This document shows, in pieces, positions 31,708-42,523 of a DNA stretch of 64,000 nt; within the stretch, counting starts at the first letter, position 1, and each line of letters opens with the position of its first letter. The DNA is from Euglena gracilis. Lineage: Eukaryota; Euglenida; Euglenophyceae; Euglenales. The notes beneath the pieces were generated by a model that saw only the letters and a program-made list of their open reading frames with translations, was not told the DNA's origin and did no database searches. The stretch covers positions 2,418,001 to 2,482,000 of the forward strand of contig CP154954.1 in the NCBI GenBank assembly GCA_039621445.1, in the 5' to 3' direction. The position numbers were made by a program, and so were the translations under genes.

Positions 31708-32783
31708 TCGCGCACAACACCGCAGAGCACACCGCGCAGAAGCAAACTCACTTCGGGCCATAACACCGAAATTCGAATTGGAAGTTCCAGCTGTTTGTTT
31801 GGGCTGTTTGTGGGGGGGTCAAGGCTTGAAGTCAAGGAGTTTTTGGCCCAAATCCAACTCCCCCAAAATGACCCTGAAACCAAATGGGCAATTTTTAGCA
31901 AAGTACAGCATTTTTGATGTTGGTCGGTCACATAAAAATGGCCAGAAATAGTTTGGGGGGGTTTCAACCAAAAAAATTCGTCCCCAGCGGCTTTCATTTT
32001 TCTTCGCTGGGGTTTATGAGTGGGGGGGGGTATGACAGCGGGGGGATTATAACTGAAGAGGCAGTTCCCCCCCCCCCATTTATAAACCTCCCCCCTTCGG
32101 CTGACCAACCAAACCAGATCTCATAAACCCGGGGGGTTTGTGGGTTGGGGGGTTCCGTCGGTCCCCGGAAATTTTGGAATCCTGACCAGGGTGTTGCTAA
32201 AGCCGAATTGGACCCCATCCAATACCACTGGTACTGCTTCCACTGCCGCTCATGGTTTCTCCACCCCTTCGGCATTACACCAACGCTTGGCCCTTGGGGT
32301 GGTTCTCAATCACACAGCTGTTGTCCCCCGTTCCGTTCAAAAGGATGGCCCGCTTTTGGCCATTGTTTGGCACCTCCCGGGAAAAGAATTTGTTCGGCGG
32401 CTGCTGCAAAATAAGTAAAACACGTCAATGGAGGGAGGGGTTGGAAAACGGCTGTTGGCTGGCTGAACGCCCCCCGGATGTTTCCATGATAAGCCCGACA
32501 GAATGACTTTTAAGCCGGAGGGGACCCTGCTGACACGGGGGCCGACAGCCAGCATCTTTTTTTGAACCTCGGGCGAAGGGCGGCCGGGCGGTTATGGATC
32601 TTTGGCTTTCGGCGGTGCAAAACTGGGACGGAAATGCGCAAAAATGGTCGGATTTGAGCTGACCAGGGCAATTTTGGGTCTAAAAAAAATCGATTTCTGT
32701 CTAATTTGGCATTTTGGGGGGTGTTGATTTTTTTGGCGCCCGGTTCGACTCCACGTTGTGCCCAGTTCCAGCTGGGGGACCCT

Positions 32784-34430
32784 TCTTGACCTGCATCATT
32801 TTTATGATATTTTTTTGTTTTTGCTGTTCTTTTTCTGGTCGCACAGAAGCTTTTTTTTGAGGGTCTTTGTCATGACTCATTCTGTTTCATTTGTGGTTTC
32901 TCCTCGGGGGGCTGAGGGGCCCCGCCAACACCGTCGCCCTTCTGCCCGCCCAGAAGGGCCACCTACGGCCCTCCCTCGGGCTGTACTTCTCCCCCCCCCC
33001 CCCGGAGCCCCTCACGTTCACCGGCCTGTGGCAGCACAACCGCAACCCAACGAGTCATGGCCAATTTCCCCTCCCGGCTGTACCCAGGCCCCCTCCCCCC
33101 CCCCCCAGGACCCCCCAAGGCAGGGTCCTGGGGAGAACTGGCCATGTGTGACTGCAACACAGCGACGTCGTTGGAAACGGCCCAGGTGGGTGCCAGACCA
33201 AGCTGCTTTTTAACTCAGAGTCACCCTGGGCCATGGGAGTGGTGGGTGGGTCCAGGGCTGACCCTCCCCCGGGAGGTTGGTGGTCCCTCGCCCCGGCGTC
33301 TGGGTATGGGTCGAGCCGACGTATTTTGTCGCTTCGTGTCAAAAACTACGAGGAAATGGGTTGCCAGCCAAAAAAAGATTTACATTGGTTTTTTACTGCT
33401 GATTTTTATGAATTTTATGACTTTTTTTGACTTACATCATTTTTATGATTTTTTTTGTTTTTGTTGTTGTTTTTCCGGTCGCCCAGAAAGTGTTCTAAAG
33501 AATTGAGGGTCTTTGTCATGACTCATTCTGTTTCATTTGTGGTTTCTCCTCGGGGGGCTGAGGGGCCCCGCCAACACCGTCGCCCTGCTGCCCGCCCTGA
33601 AGGGCCACCTGCGGCCCTCTCTCAGGCTGTTCCTCCCCCCCCCCCCCCGGAGCCCCTCACGTTCACCGGCCTGTGGCAGCACAACCGCAACCCAACGAGT
33701 CATGGCCAATTTCCCCCCCAGGACTCCCCAAGGACCCCTCCCCCCCCCCCCAGGACCCCCCAAGGCAGGGTCCTGGGGAGAACTGGCCATGTGTGACTGC
33801 AACACAGCGACGTCGTTGGAAACGGCCCAGTCGGCTCGACCCATACCCAGACGCCGGGGCGCGGGACCACCAACCTCCCGGGGGAGGGTCAGCCCTGGAC
33901 CCACCCACCACTCCCATGGCCCTGGGTGACTCTGAGTTAAAAAGCAGCTTGGTCTGGCACCCACGACGTATTTTGTCGCTTCGTGTCAAAAACTACGAGG
34001 AAATGGGTTGCCAGCCAAAAAAAGTATCACATTGGTTTTTTACTGCTGATTTTTATGAATTTTATGGCTTTTTTGACTTGCATCATTTTTATGATTTTTT
34101 TTGTTTTTTGCTGTTCTTTTTCCGGTCGCACAGAAGTTGTACTAAAGAAACGTTTTTTTTGAGGGTCTTTGTCATGACTCATTCTGTTTCACTTGTGGTT
34201 TCTCCTCGGGGGGCTGAGGGGCCCCGCCAACACCGTCGCCCGGCTGCCCGCCCTGAAGGGCCACCTGCGGCCCTCCCTCAGGCTGTACCTCTCCCCCCCC
34301 CCCGGAGCCCCTCACGTTCACCGTTCTGTGGCAGCACAACCCCCGCCCAGGCCCGGGGAGGGGGGGCGGGCTCCTGTCGCGACCTCCCGCCGTTGGGGAC
34401 CCCAATGAGTCATGGCTAATTTCCCCCCCA
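32784..34430 (+). repeat. Tandem 0.65-kb subunits, three copies (A2)
   Basis: Same three-subunit arrangement at offset 16432, with the same inversion in the second subunit (33830-33963). The first subunit has CTCCCGGCTGTACCCAGGCC replacing the usual CCCAGGACTCCCCAAGGACC at 33069-33090. Confidence 0.9.
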
Positions 34431-35491
34431 GGACTCCCCCACGACCCCTCCCCCCCCTCCCAGGACCCCCCCCAGGACAGGGTCTTGGGGAGCGGGAGTC
34501 CCGGGGGCGCCACACGCCGGTGGACTGCTCTCACCTGCTTTCCGCCCTGCCGGTCCTTCTTCGACAACGCGCTCATCTGCTGCAACACGGCGACCCGCAG
34601 AACCCCGGCCATGGCCTTTTGGGTTGGCGACGAGGAGCGGTGTTAAGTACGTGGGCCCAGGGGATGGTGAGTGTCCAGAGGGTCAAAGGAAGTGACTGAA
34701 TGCATTTGAGACAGCTGAAAAATTCCCCCGCATACTCAGGATGTGGTTTCACAGGTTAATTCATCTAGTTTTCGAAATTTTTTTTGTGAAGAAAAAATAT
34801 TTTTTTTGGCATAATCGTCATTCTTTGCACCCTTCCTGCCAATCTAATTTCTCACACAATTTCCATTTTACTGTTTTTTTGCAAGGGTGGATTTGTCTTC
34901 TCCTATTCGCCTCCCTCCCCCCGGATCGTGGTTGCTGTTTTTTTTTTTTTGAGGACGGACACACACTGGGGGGGAGGGGACTCCATGGGGGGTGTTTTGG
35001 CCAAGCAGTGCCAAAATGTCCAACTTTAGGTGCAAAGTCCGTCATTCCACCGTTCAGGAGGCAGGTGCCCCCCGGACTGAATTTTGAATTTTGGTGAAAT
35101 GCCCCAAACGGCCCGGAATTTGTTTGGGGGGGGGGTCCCAGCCCCCCCTCTTCAGGGGCTCGCGCCGGGCTGGGTGGGTGGGGGGAACACCCCCTCTCTC
35201 TCTTCGTATACATTAATACATATCAAAAACTTTTATTGTATTAAATAGCCCAAGTCCACTGAGAAGGAAGGTCAAACCACCCCCCAAATGTCAGCAACCT
35301 CTCCAAATTTAAGCAGAACCAAAATTCAAGCAACCCCTGAAATTAGGTGAAAAGAAGGGAAAATGCAGGAAAACAGCAGAGTGCCCGACCATGATATACG
35401 GGAAACACGGTGGTTTCGCTGGTGTAATTACCTCCGTTGTCTTTTTGTTGTTGCGGTTCTGAAAGGTTGAAGCCATTTTGGCATTGCGAAA

Positions 35492-35740
35492 ATGTCAAAC
35501 GAATTTTGTTGGTGCTTTATCAATGTTGAACCTGTACCGCCCCCCCCAACACCCGCCCCCCCCCTCCCGCCTGGGGGGCCCTACCTGCCCACAGCCCCCC
35601 CCCCGGCGTTCAAAAGAGCACTTTGGGGAGCCGCTTTAGGTTCCCGAAACGTTGTCGGCATGGTGTGCCGGGACTGCTCCCCAGGTAACCACTTGGTCGA
35701 ACGTGCGCTCACACACGTGCAAAAAAAGCCAGGGCCCTAG
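35492..35740 (+). CDS. Exon-like island h (A2), frame intact across C-tract
   Basis: 82 codons with both halves in phase (FCWCFINVEP and GSRNVVGMVCRDCSPGNH). See 19074 for the comparison between copies. Confidence 0.3.
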   Translation: MSNEFCWCFINVEPVPPPPTPAPPLPPGGPYLPTAPPPAFKRALWGAALGSRNVVGMVCRDCSPGNHLVERALTHVQKKPGP

Positions 35741-36432
35741 AGACCCCCAGGCTGTTTTTTTTTTTTTTTTGTGCACACCCCCTGGAACCCCGCCCACACC
35801 CCCTGCACGACCCTTTTGAATTTTTTTTTTAGAAATTCTGGGCTTTTTTAAAGGGAAACTTTGGTTAAAATTGTCTGTGAGACATTTTTTTTACCATTGT
35901 TGGACCGGCACCGGCAACGGGTTTCTGAAGCAGGAGGTTGCTGGGGGGGGGGGTTGGTCTGAGGCGGACTCTGCCGTGAGGCCCAGCCCGGAGGCCTGGG
36001 GATGGCTTCGGTGCAACGTGGAAACGTTTGGTTTGGAGAATGCCTTTGGATGGCCAGATTTTCGGGGGGCCCCTGGGGGTGCCACGCCGGGGCTGGCTGG
36101 CCGGTCCCCCCCCCCAGCAATTGGCCAAGGGTCATGCGACAATTTCCTGGGCGGGAAGGTTTGACACAACCTGGACAAAAATAATGATGATGGGGAAACA
36201 AAAATAAGGAAAATACATGATGGGGAATCGTCGAGCAGTTGCAAGGCTAAGCCTTCTCAACAACGCCAGAAATAGGGTGCCATTGAACGGGCCTTGTGTG
36301 TGTGCATGTGTGCGTGTGTTTGTGTGGGGGGGTGTCTTTATGTTCACAAACACATGTATCCCATCTGTCAAGTAGAATGTGTTAGTGCATTTGTGTGTGT
36401 TCGTGCAAAACAGTCATTTTTGTTGCCCACAG

Positions 36433-36555
36433 GCCATCACGGCTGTCCCCCCGAAGGACCAGGGCGGTGGCAAAGGCCGGAGGCGTAGGTTGGGGTTTCC
36501 TCTAGCAACTGTTCATCGTGTCCATGCATTTTGTGTACACTCCATTTCTTTTTAA
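36433..36555 (+). CDS. Exon-like island g (A2), unidentified
   Basis: Same 40-codon frame as at 20014. The preceding T-tract is shorter (CATTTTTGTTGCCCACAG). Confidence 0.3.
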   Translation, partial: AITAVPPKDQGGGKGRRRRLGFPLATVHRVHAFCVHSISF

Positions 36556-38808
36556 TCTTGATGATAAATATGTTCTGTAAATATCCCACAGCAATGTCGT
36601 CACAAGTTGCTTGTACCTCACTCGATTTATATTCTCTTTTTTTAATTTGCATTTTTTGAAACTTGATGAAAATTTCATTAGCAAACGACAAAGTCAGTCA
36701 AGTTGGAGTTTTTTCGGCTTTTGAAAGAAGACTCTCTTTGCTTTTTCCTTGTCTCGCCTTTCCAAAATACCCCCCCCCCAAAAGTGGGCACCCCCCACCG
36801 GTCTTTAAAGAACTCCTGCGTTGGGGCGAGTTGCCAGCGCTGATTATGGGCATCCCCCCCAAGCCCTCTTGAGGAAATTACCTTACGGGAAAAATGAACG
36901 GGTGCGAACCCAACAAAGGTTGCTTGTCGGGGCGAAGCAGGGCCACTTTGCTCCAGGGTGCTTTTTTTTTCAATCGCCAACTTTCTTTCCTTTCTGTTCC
37001 CCGGCGACCTGCCTGACGGATTTTCAAAATTTCACTTTCATCGCAGCAGGAAAGGAAGCTGCCATCGCCCATAAAGCATCTGAATTTTTGGGTATAGGGA
37101 GGGCAATGGCGAAGCGAAGACGCCATCCCTAAGAAAAGCAACCGCTCGGCCGAAATGGGGGTTTTGTGAGCCAGCCTTTTTGTTTCGAAGATGGCCCACT
37201 CCCGCTTGGGCGGTGCCGCGGCCCCGAGAAGGCTCACCAGGGCCGTTCATGTTTCCTAGAGGGCCGGGAAGCCGAAATACAGGCTGTTTTTTTTTGGAAC
37301 CGACGCGAACGAAAACGCCCTGCCGGACCGGACCGTCCCAGGCGCCACGCGGCTCACAAGTCCGACACATTCAAAGCCGGGCGAGCAGTGCTGAAAACTC
37401 ACCACTCACTAGGGCTTTCCAGAGTGTCGGCCAACCAAAATGGTGTAAATTTTTGGACTCGGCGCCCTCAAAAACCCCCTGCTGCAACCTGTCGGCGATT
37501 AACCGGACCTTGGGGTGTTCTCTCATTGGGAAGGAGGAGGACAAAAAAGTGGTGGATCTCCAGCACTCAAAAACTCAAGTTTCTTTGTGAGTTGGCAGGC
37601 CGGAAAACACACCCCACATAGGTTTTTGGGGGTGCTGAGTCCAAAAAAGTGGGTCATTTTGACTCACTTTTTGTTTTGAGAAACTCGATTTTTTCCAAAT
37701 GCGACACATCTCGGCGATTTGCGCCCGAAAATTTGAGGGGAAAACCAGGAAAAACGTCCAGAAAATCACATTTAGGTGTGAGCTGAAAATCCGCTGGGGA
37801 AAAGTGGAGGCCACTCTCCATTTTCTGGGTCGCAAAACTCAGAAAAAGTGTCAAAAAAACGTGGTTGCGTGAATTTTGCTGCGCTTTTGGGGGAAAGTGC
37901 ACAAATATACTTTGTAGAAAGAGTCGCCGTTAAAAAAATAATAAAAAGTGACTTTGCCAACTGAAAATTTCTGGGTTGCCCAACAGTTGGCACGTCAAAG
38001 TGCACCAAACACAGGTTTCTTAGGGTGCTGAATTTAAAAAAAGTGGGTCATTTCACTTAATTTTTCGTTTTGAGAAATTTGATTTTCCCCAATTGAGGGA
38101 CATCTTGGCAATTGTGGCCACGAATTTTGATGGAAAAGTGTGGAAAACCGTTGGAAAATAGCTGGTGCACCGTTGGTTGAAAAAGTTTGGAGGAAATTTG
38201 TGGACAACCCCCCGTTTTTTGGGTCGGCGAACTCAGAAAAGCTGTCAGAAAACAGTGGTTGCCGACTTTTCCTGGAGCATTGTGCAAAAATTGCACAATT
38301 TTCTGGGGGAACGTTTTCAAATTTTGTTCAAAATCGACCACCAAACCTGGGGTTTTAAAGGTTCTGAAGGCAAAAATTTGGGTATTTGTGCTAAATTGTT
38401 TGTTCTGAAACATGCTTTCTCCAAAAATCATGCTTTCTCCAAAATGAGGAACGTCATCCCTGAAAACACACAAACAAAAAAAGAGGACGATAACCACTGC
38501 GTCAGGGTTGCTGAAAAATATGGAAATTCCACGACCATTTTTCGGTCTCTGAACCTAAAACGATTGCCAGAAGATGTGGTTTTACAATTTCGCTGGTGAA
38601 TTTTCCGTCAAGTTTACTGACGTTTTTTTTTTGAAAACAATATCTGCTTGTGGCACGAAGTATGCAAAGAAAAACAAGAGTGAACACAATGTGATTGTGC
38701 AATTATTTCAACAACTGACCGCACTTTAACTTCGCATTCACCTGGAGAAATCTCGAAACAGAAAGCCTTACAAATGAGAATTTCACCAATTTCAGACCCC
38801 CAGGGGTG

Positions 38809-38854
38809 AATCCTTCTGAGTCTTGGTCCTTGGGGACCAAGACTCGGAAGGATT
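38809..38854. repeat. 46-bp hairpin, inverted orientation (A2)
   Basis: Reads AATCCTTCTGAGTCTTGG...CCAAGACTCGGAAGGATT with TTGG at the centre, which is the exact reverse complement of the A1 hairpin (both the arm mismatch position and the centre are swapped), while the flanks stay in the original orientation. Confidence 0.92.
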
Positions 38855-39223
38855 AGCCCAAACGTGTGATATTCAGTGAACAATGAAAGAGCAAACAAAA
38901 GACGTTGCAGTGGAGGAACATACACATCATGATCCTGACAAAATTCTCTATCCATCAAGCCAACTTTCAGATCACGCATCCCTTTGGATCAGGACTTTTG
39001 GTGGTGTGGTGTGGGTGGCCGGAGCGCACGCACACCCAAAGTAGCGGAAATCTCCGCTACGGTCTGACGTCATCTTTTGTGCGTTTCATTCCTCAGGCTC
39101 CCCTGTTTGCATGCATTCAAAATGGGCAGCAACAGCCTGAGCTCAAGTCCAAGTGTCAGGGCCCCAAAGTGCTTCTCACACATCATATACAGTCATTCAT
39201 TCATTCTCATGCGTGCGTGCGTG

Positions 39224-39251
39224 CTCAGGTGCCAACTTTTTGGCACCTGAG
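39224..39251. repeat. Perfect 12-bp hairpin (A2), copy at 48735-48762
   Basis: CTCAGGTGCCAA-CTTT-TTGGCACCTGAG: 12-bp perfect arms, 4-nt loop. The B1 copy is identical. Confidence 0.92.
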
Positions 39252-39640
39252 CAATGGCCCCAAAATGGTTCGAAATGGCCGCTGCTTCCCCCTGACGATT
39301 TTGTTGAGGATGTTCATATTGTTTTGTTTGGACAAGACACATTTCAGAAAAAAATTAGAAGCTTTTTTTTTTCTGGGCAGGCGTTTGGCAAATACCCACC
39401 AGTCTGCAAAAGTGGTCACCCCACCCTTGAGCCCCCCCCCCCCAAAGCAGAAGGGAGGAATGGAATCCCCGAACCCTGGGCGGGCGGCGGGACCCCCCAC
39501 AGCAGTGCTGATTTGGCAGGTGGAAAGTTTTCTTTCCGCGCCGAAGAACCTTCTCCTTGCTCGTTTCCATGGTGGGTGGGAGAGGTCTGATCTGACCCCC
39601 CCCCACCCGAATGGTGGGGGGGTCCACCACCCCTACCCAG

Positions 39641-39864
39641 GCTGTGCACTAAATGAAAGTCTGGCGCGTAGTCTGGCGGCGGTGCCCCGGGGGCATGGGC
39701 TGTCCCGAAAGACGCTGTTCCTGATCCAATTCATGGCCCGGCAGTGCGCCGCGGTGAAGTTCGTCGCCAAGGTGGACGACGACACGTACGTCCACGTCCC
39801 GCGCCTCGCCCTTGCCCAGGGGCTTGCTCGCCGGAAGGGGGGCGAGATGTCTCCCTCGGGATGA
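39641..39864 (+). CDS. GT31 galactosyltransferase-type domain fragment (A2)
   Basis: The frame after CCCAG at 39640 reads GCALNESLARSLAAVPRGHG, LSRKTLFLIQFMARQC and VKFVAKVDDDTYVHVPRL. Family GT31 (Pfam Galactosyl_T) has a conserved stretch in which a Leu/Lys-rich helix (L-x-x-K-T-L-x-x-x-x-W) precedes a Cys, F-V-x-K-x-D-D-D and V-x-V-x-x-L; the D-D-D (39775-39783) is the metal-binding DxD. In the cell such enzymes are Golgi type II membrane proteins that add beta-1,3-linked Gal or GlcNAc. Only about 60 of the ~200 domain residues are present: no N-terminal RRxxIRxTW, no membrane anchor, no downstream ED motif. TGA at 39862-39864 ends it. It is an exon or a fragment. Absent from A1. Confidence 0.7.
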
Positions 39865-39947
39865 CACGCCCTGCCCACCGTGCTGCTTTTTTGGCAAGGT
39901 TGGAACTTGCGACCCCCGGGTTTGGGGGGGGGGGTCGCGTTGCGCAG

Positions 39948-40033
39948 CATACCCCAAGATCCTGAGGCGTCGGGTCCCGAAACGGCCATCTTTAAAGAGA
40001 AATCCACCGAGATCGAGGCCCAGCTGGGACCCA
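39948..40033 (+). CDS. Exon-like island i (A2) downstream of GT31, unidentified
   Basis: The acceptor GTTGCGCAG is followed by a frame IPQDPEASGPETAIFKEKST and EIEAQLGPTN, then the block shared with 23906 begins. Hydrophilic, helix-prone. B1 copy at 49461-49546, apparently identical. It could be the next exon of the same gene as the GT31 fragment, but this is a guess. Confidence 0.25.
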
Positions 40034-40445
40034 CAAACGCTGTGCGGCGTGTTGTACTGGCGGGCGGTGCTGCCCCCGGAGGGGGACCAGGGATTTCTTG
40101 GAGTTGGAACCCACGGGAGAGGGCACTCTACCCTGGGGGTCCAGTGGGGGTTTTCCTCCATTTTTGGCGCGAAAAGCCAGAAATTTTTTTGAGCCGACCC
40201 AAAATTGACCCCCGAAATTGGGTCCCTCGGACCACTCTCCAGGGGGGGGGGGACTCTAGGTGGGTGGGTGGGTGGGGGGCAGGGGTTTTTTTTAGCCTTG
40301 GACCCTCGCCTGTGGGGTCCCAGAGGGGGGTGGGATACACTTTTTGGCACCGAAGGAAATTTTTTGAAAAGGGTGCTATTTTTTGGCATTTTTCGCGATT
40401 TTTTTGGGTTGTGGGTTGGGTCCCGGGACCCCCCCCCCAGGCCAG

Positions 40446-42010
40446 AATTTTATGACTTTTTTTTGACTTGCATCATTTTTATGATTTTTTGTTTTTGTTG
40501 TTGTTTTTCCGGTCGCCCAGAAATTGTTCTAAAGAAACGTTTTTTTTTTGAGGGTCTTTGTCATGACTCATTCTGTTTCACTTGTGGTTTCTCCTCGGGG
40601 GGCTGAGGGGCCCCGCCAACACCGTCGCCCCTGAAGGGCCACCTGCGGCCCTCCCTCAGGCTGTACCTCTCCCCCCCCCCCCGGAGCCCCTCACGTTCAC
40701 CGTTCTGTGGCAGCACAACCGCAACCCAACGAGTCAATGGCCAATTTCCCCCCCAAAACTCCCCAAGGACCCCTCCCCCCCCCCAGGACCCCCCAAGACA
40801 GGGTCCTGGGGAGAACTGGCCATGTGTGACTGCAACACAGCGACGTCGTTGGAAACGGCCCAGGTGGGTGCCAGACCAAGCTGCTTTTTGACTCAGAGTC
40901 ACCCTGGGCCATGGGAGTGGTGGGTGGGTCCAGGGCTGACCCTCCCCCGGGAGGTTGGTGGTCCCGCGCCCCGGCGTCTGGGTATGGGTCGAGCCGACGT
41001 ATTTTGTCGCTTCGTGTCAAAAACTACGAGGAAATGGGTTGCCAGCCAAAAAAAGTATCACATTGGTTTTTTTACTGCTGATTTTTATAAATTTTATGTC
41101 TTTTTGTTTGACTTGCATCATTTTTATGATTTTTTGTTTTTGTTGTTGTTTTTCCGGTCGCCCAGAAATTGTTCTAAAGAAACGTTTTTTTTTTGAGGGT
41201 CTTTGTCATGACTCATTCTGTTTCACTTGTGGTTTCTCCTCGGGGGCTGAGAGGCCCGCCAACACCGTCGCCCCGCTGCCCGCCCTGAAGGGCCACCTGC
41301 GGCCCTCCCTCAGGCTGTACCTCTCCCCCCCCCCCGGAGCCCCTCACGTTCACCGTTCTGTGGCAGCACAACCGCAACCCAACGAGTCAATGGCCAAATT
41401 CCCCCCCAAAACTCCCCAAGGACCCCTCGCCCCGCCAGGACACCCAAGACAGGGTCCTGGGGAGAACTGGCCATGTGTGACTGCAACACAGCGACGTCGT
41501 TGGAAACGGCCCAGGTGGGTGCCAGACCAAGCTGCTTTTTGACTCAGAGTCACCCTGGGCCATGGGAGTGGTGGGTGGGTCCAGGGCTGACCCTCCCCCG
41601 GGAGGTTGGTGGTCCCGCGCCCCGGGGTCTGGGTATGGGTCGAGCCGACGTATTTTGTCGCTTCGTGTCAAAAACTACGAGGAAATGGGTTGCCAGCCAA
41701 AAAAAGTATCACATTGGTTTTTTACTGCTGATTTTTATGAATTTTATGAATTTCTTTGACTTGCATCATTTTTTCGATTTTTTGTTTTTGTTGTTGATTT
41801 TCCGGTCGCCCAGAAAGTGTTCTTCAGAATTGAGGGTCTTTGTCATGACTCATTCTGTTTCACTTGTGGTTTCTCCTCGGGGGGCTGAGGGGCCCCGCAA
41901 ACACCGTCGCCCCGCTGCCCGCCCTGAAGGGCCACCTGCGGCCCTCTCTCAGGCTGTTCCTCTCCCCCCCCCGGAGCCCCTCACGTTCACCGTTCTGTGG
42001 CAGCACAACC
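40446..42010 (+). repeat. Tandem 0.65-kb subunits (B1), two full and one short
   Basis: Subunits begin near 40455, 41108 and 41758. All three here keep the non-inverted orientation of the 134-bp segment or lack it. The third is cut at CAGCACAACC and fused to ATCTGCTGCAACGCGGC. Confidence 0.88.
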
Positions 42011-42523
42011 ATCTGCTGCAACGCGGCGACCCGCAGAACCCCGGCCATGGCCTTTTGGGTTGGTGGCGAGGAGCGGTGTTAAGTACGTGGGCCCAGGGGA
42101 TGGTGAGTGTCCAGAGGGTCAAAGGAAGTGACTGAATGCATTTGGGACAGCTGAATGGAGGTTTAAAAAAAATCCCCCCGCATACTCAGGATGTGATTTC
42201 ACAGGTTAATTCATCTCGTTTTCGAAATTTTTTTTGTGAAGAAAAAATATTTTTTTGACATAATCGTCATTCTTTGCACCCTTCCTGACAATCTAATTTC
42301 TCACACAATTTCCAGTTTATTATTTTTTTTATTTTTTTGCAAGGGTGGATTTGTCTTCTCCCATTCGCCTCCCTCCCCCCGGAACGTGGTTGCTGTTTTT
42401 TTTTTTTTGAGGACGGACACACACTGGGGGGGGGGACTCCATGGGGGGTGCTTTGGCCAAGCAGTGCCAAAATGTCCAACTTTAGGTGCAAAGTCTGTCA
42501 TTCCACCGTTTAGGTGGCAGGTG

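Larger units (their letters stand above)
24559..40445. repeat. Segmental duplication copy A2
   Basis: Head-to-tail second copy of A1. It departs from A1 at 39114, where it continues into a hairpin and a GT31 exon fragment (absent from A1), then rejoins the A1 terminal block at about 40034 (ACAAACGCTGTGCGG) and breaks at 40445, fusing GGCCAG to AATTTTATGAC of the 0.65-kb tandem subunit. Confidence 0.95.

Noticed and set aside
38905-39864. 319-codon frame running into the GT31 fragment as one protein
   Set aside because: In B1 a one-base C-tract difference puts the upstream part out of phase; the upstream part crosses two hairpins and a C-tract and is not protein-like.
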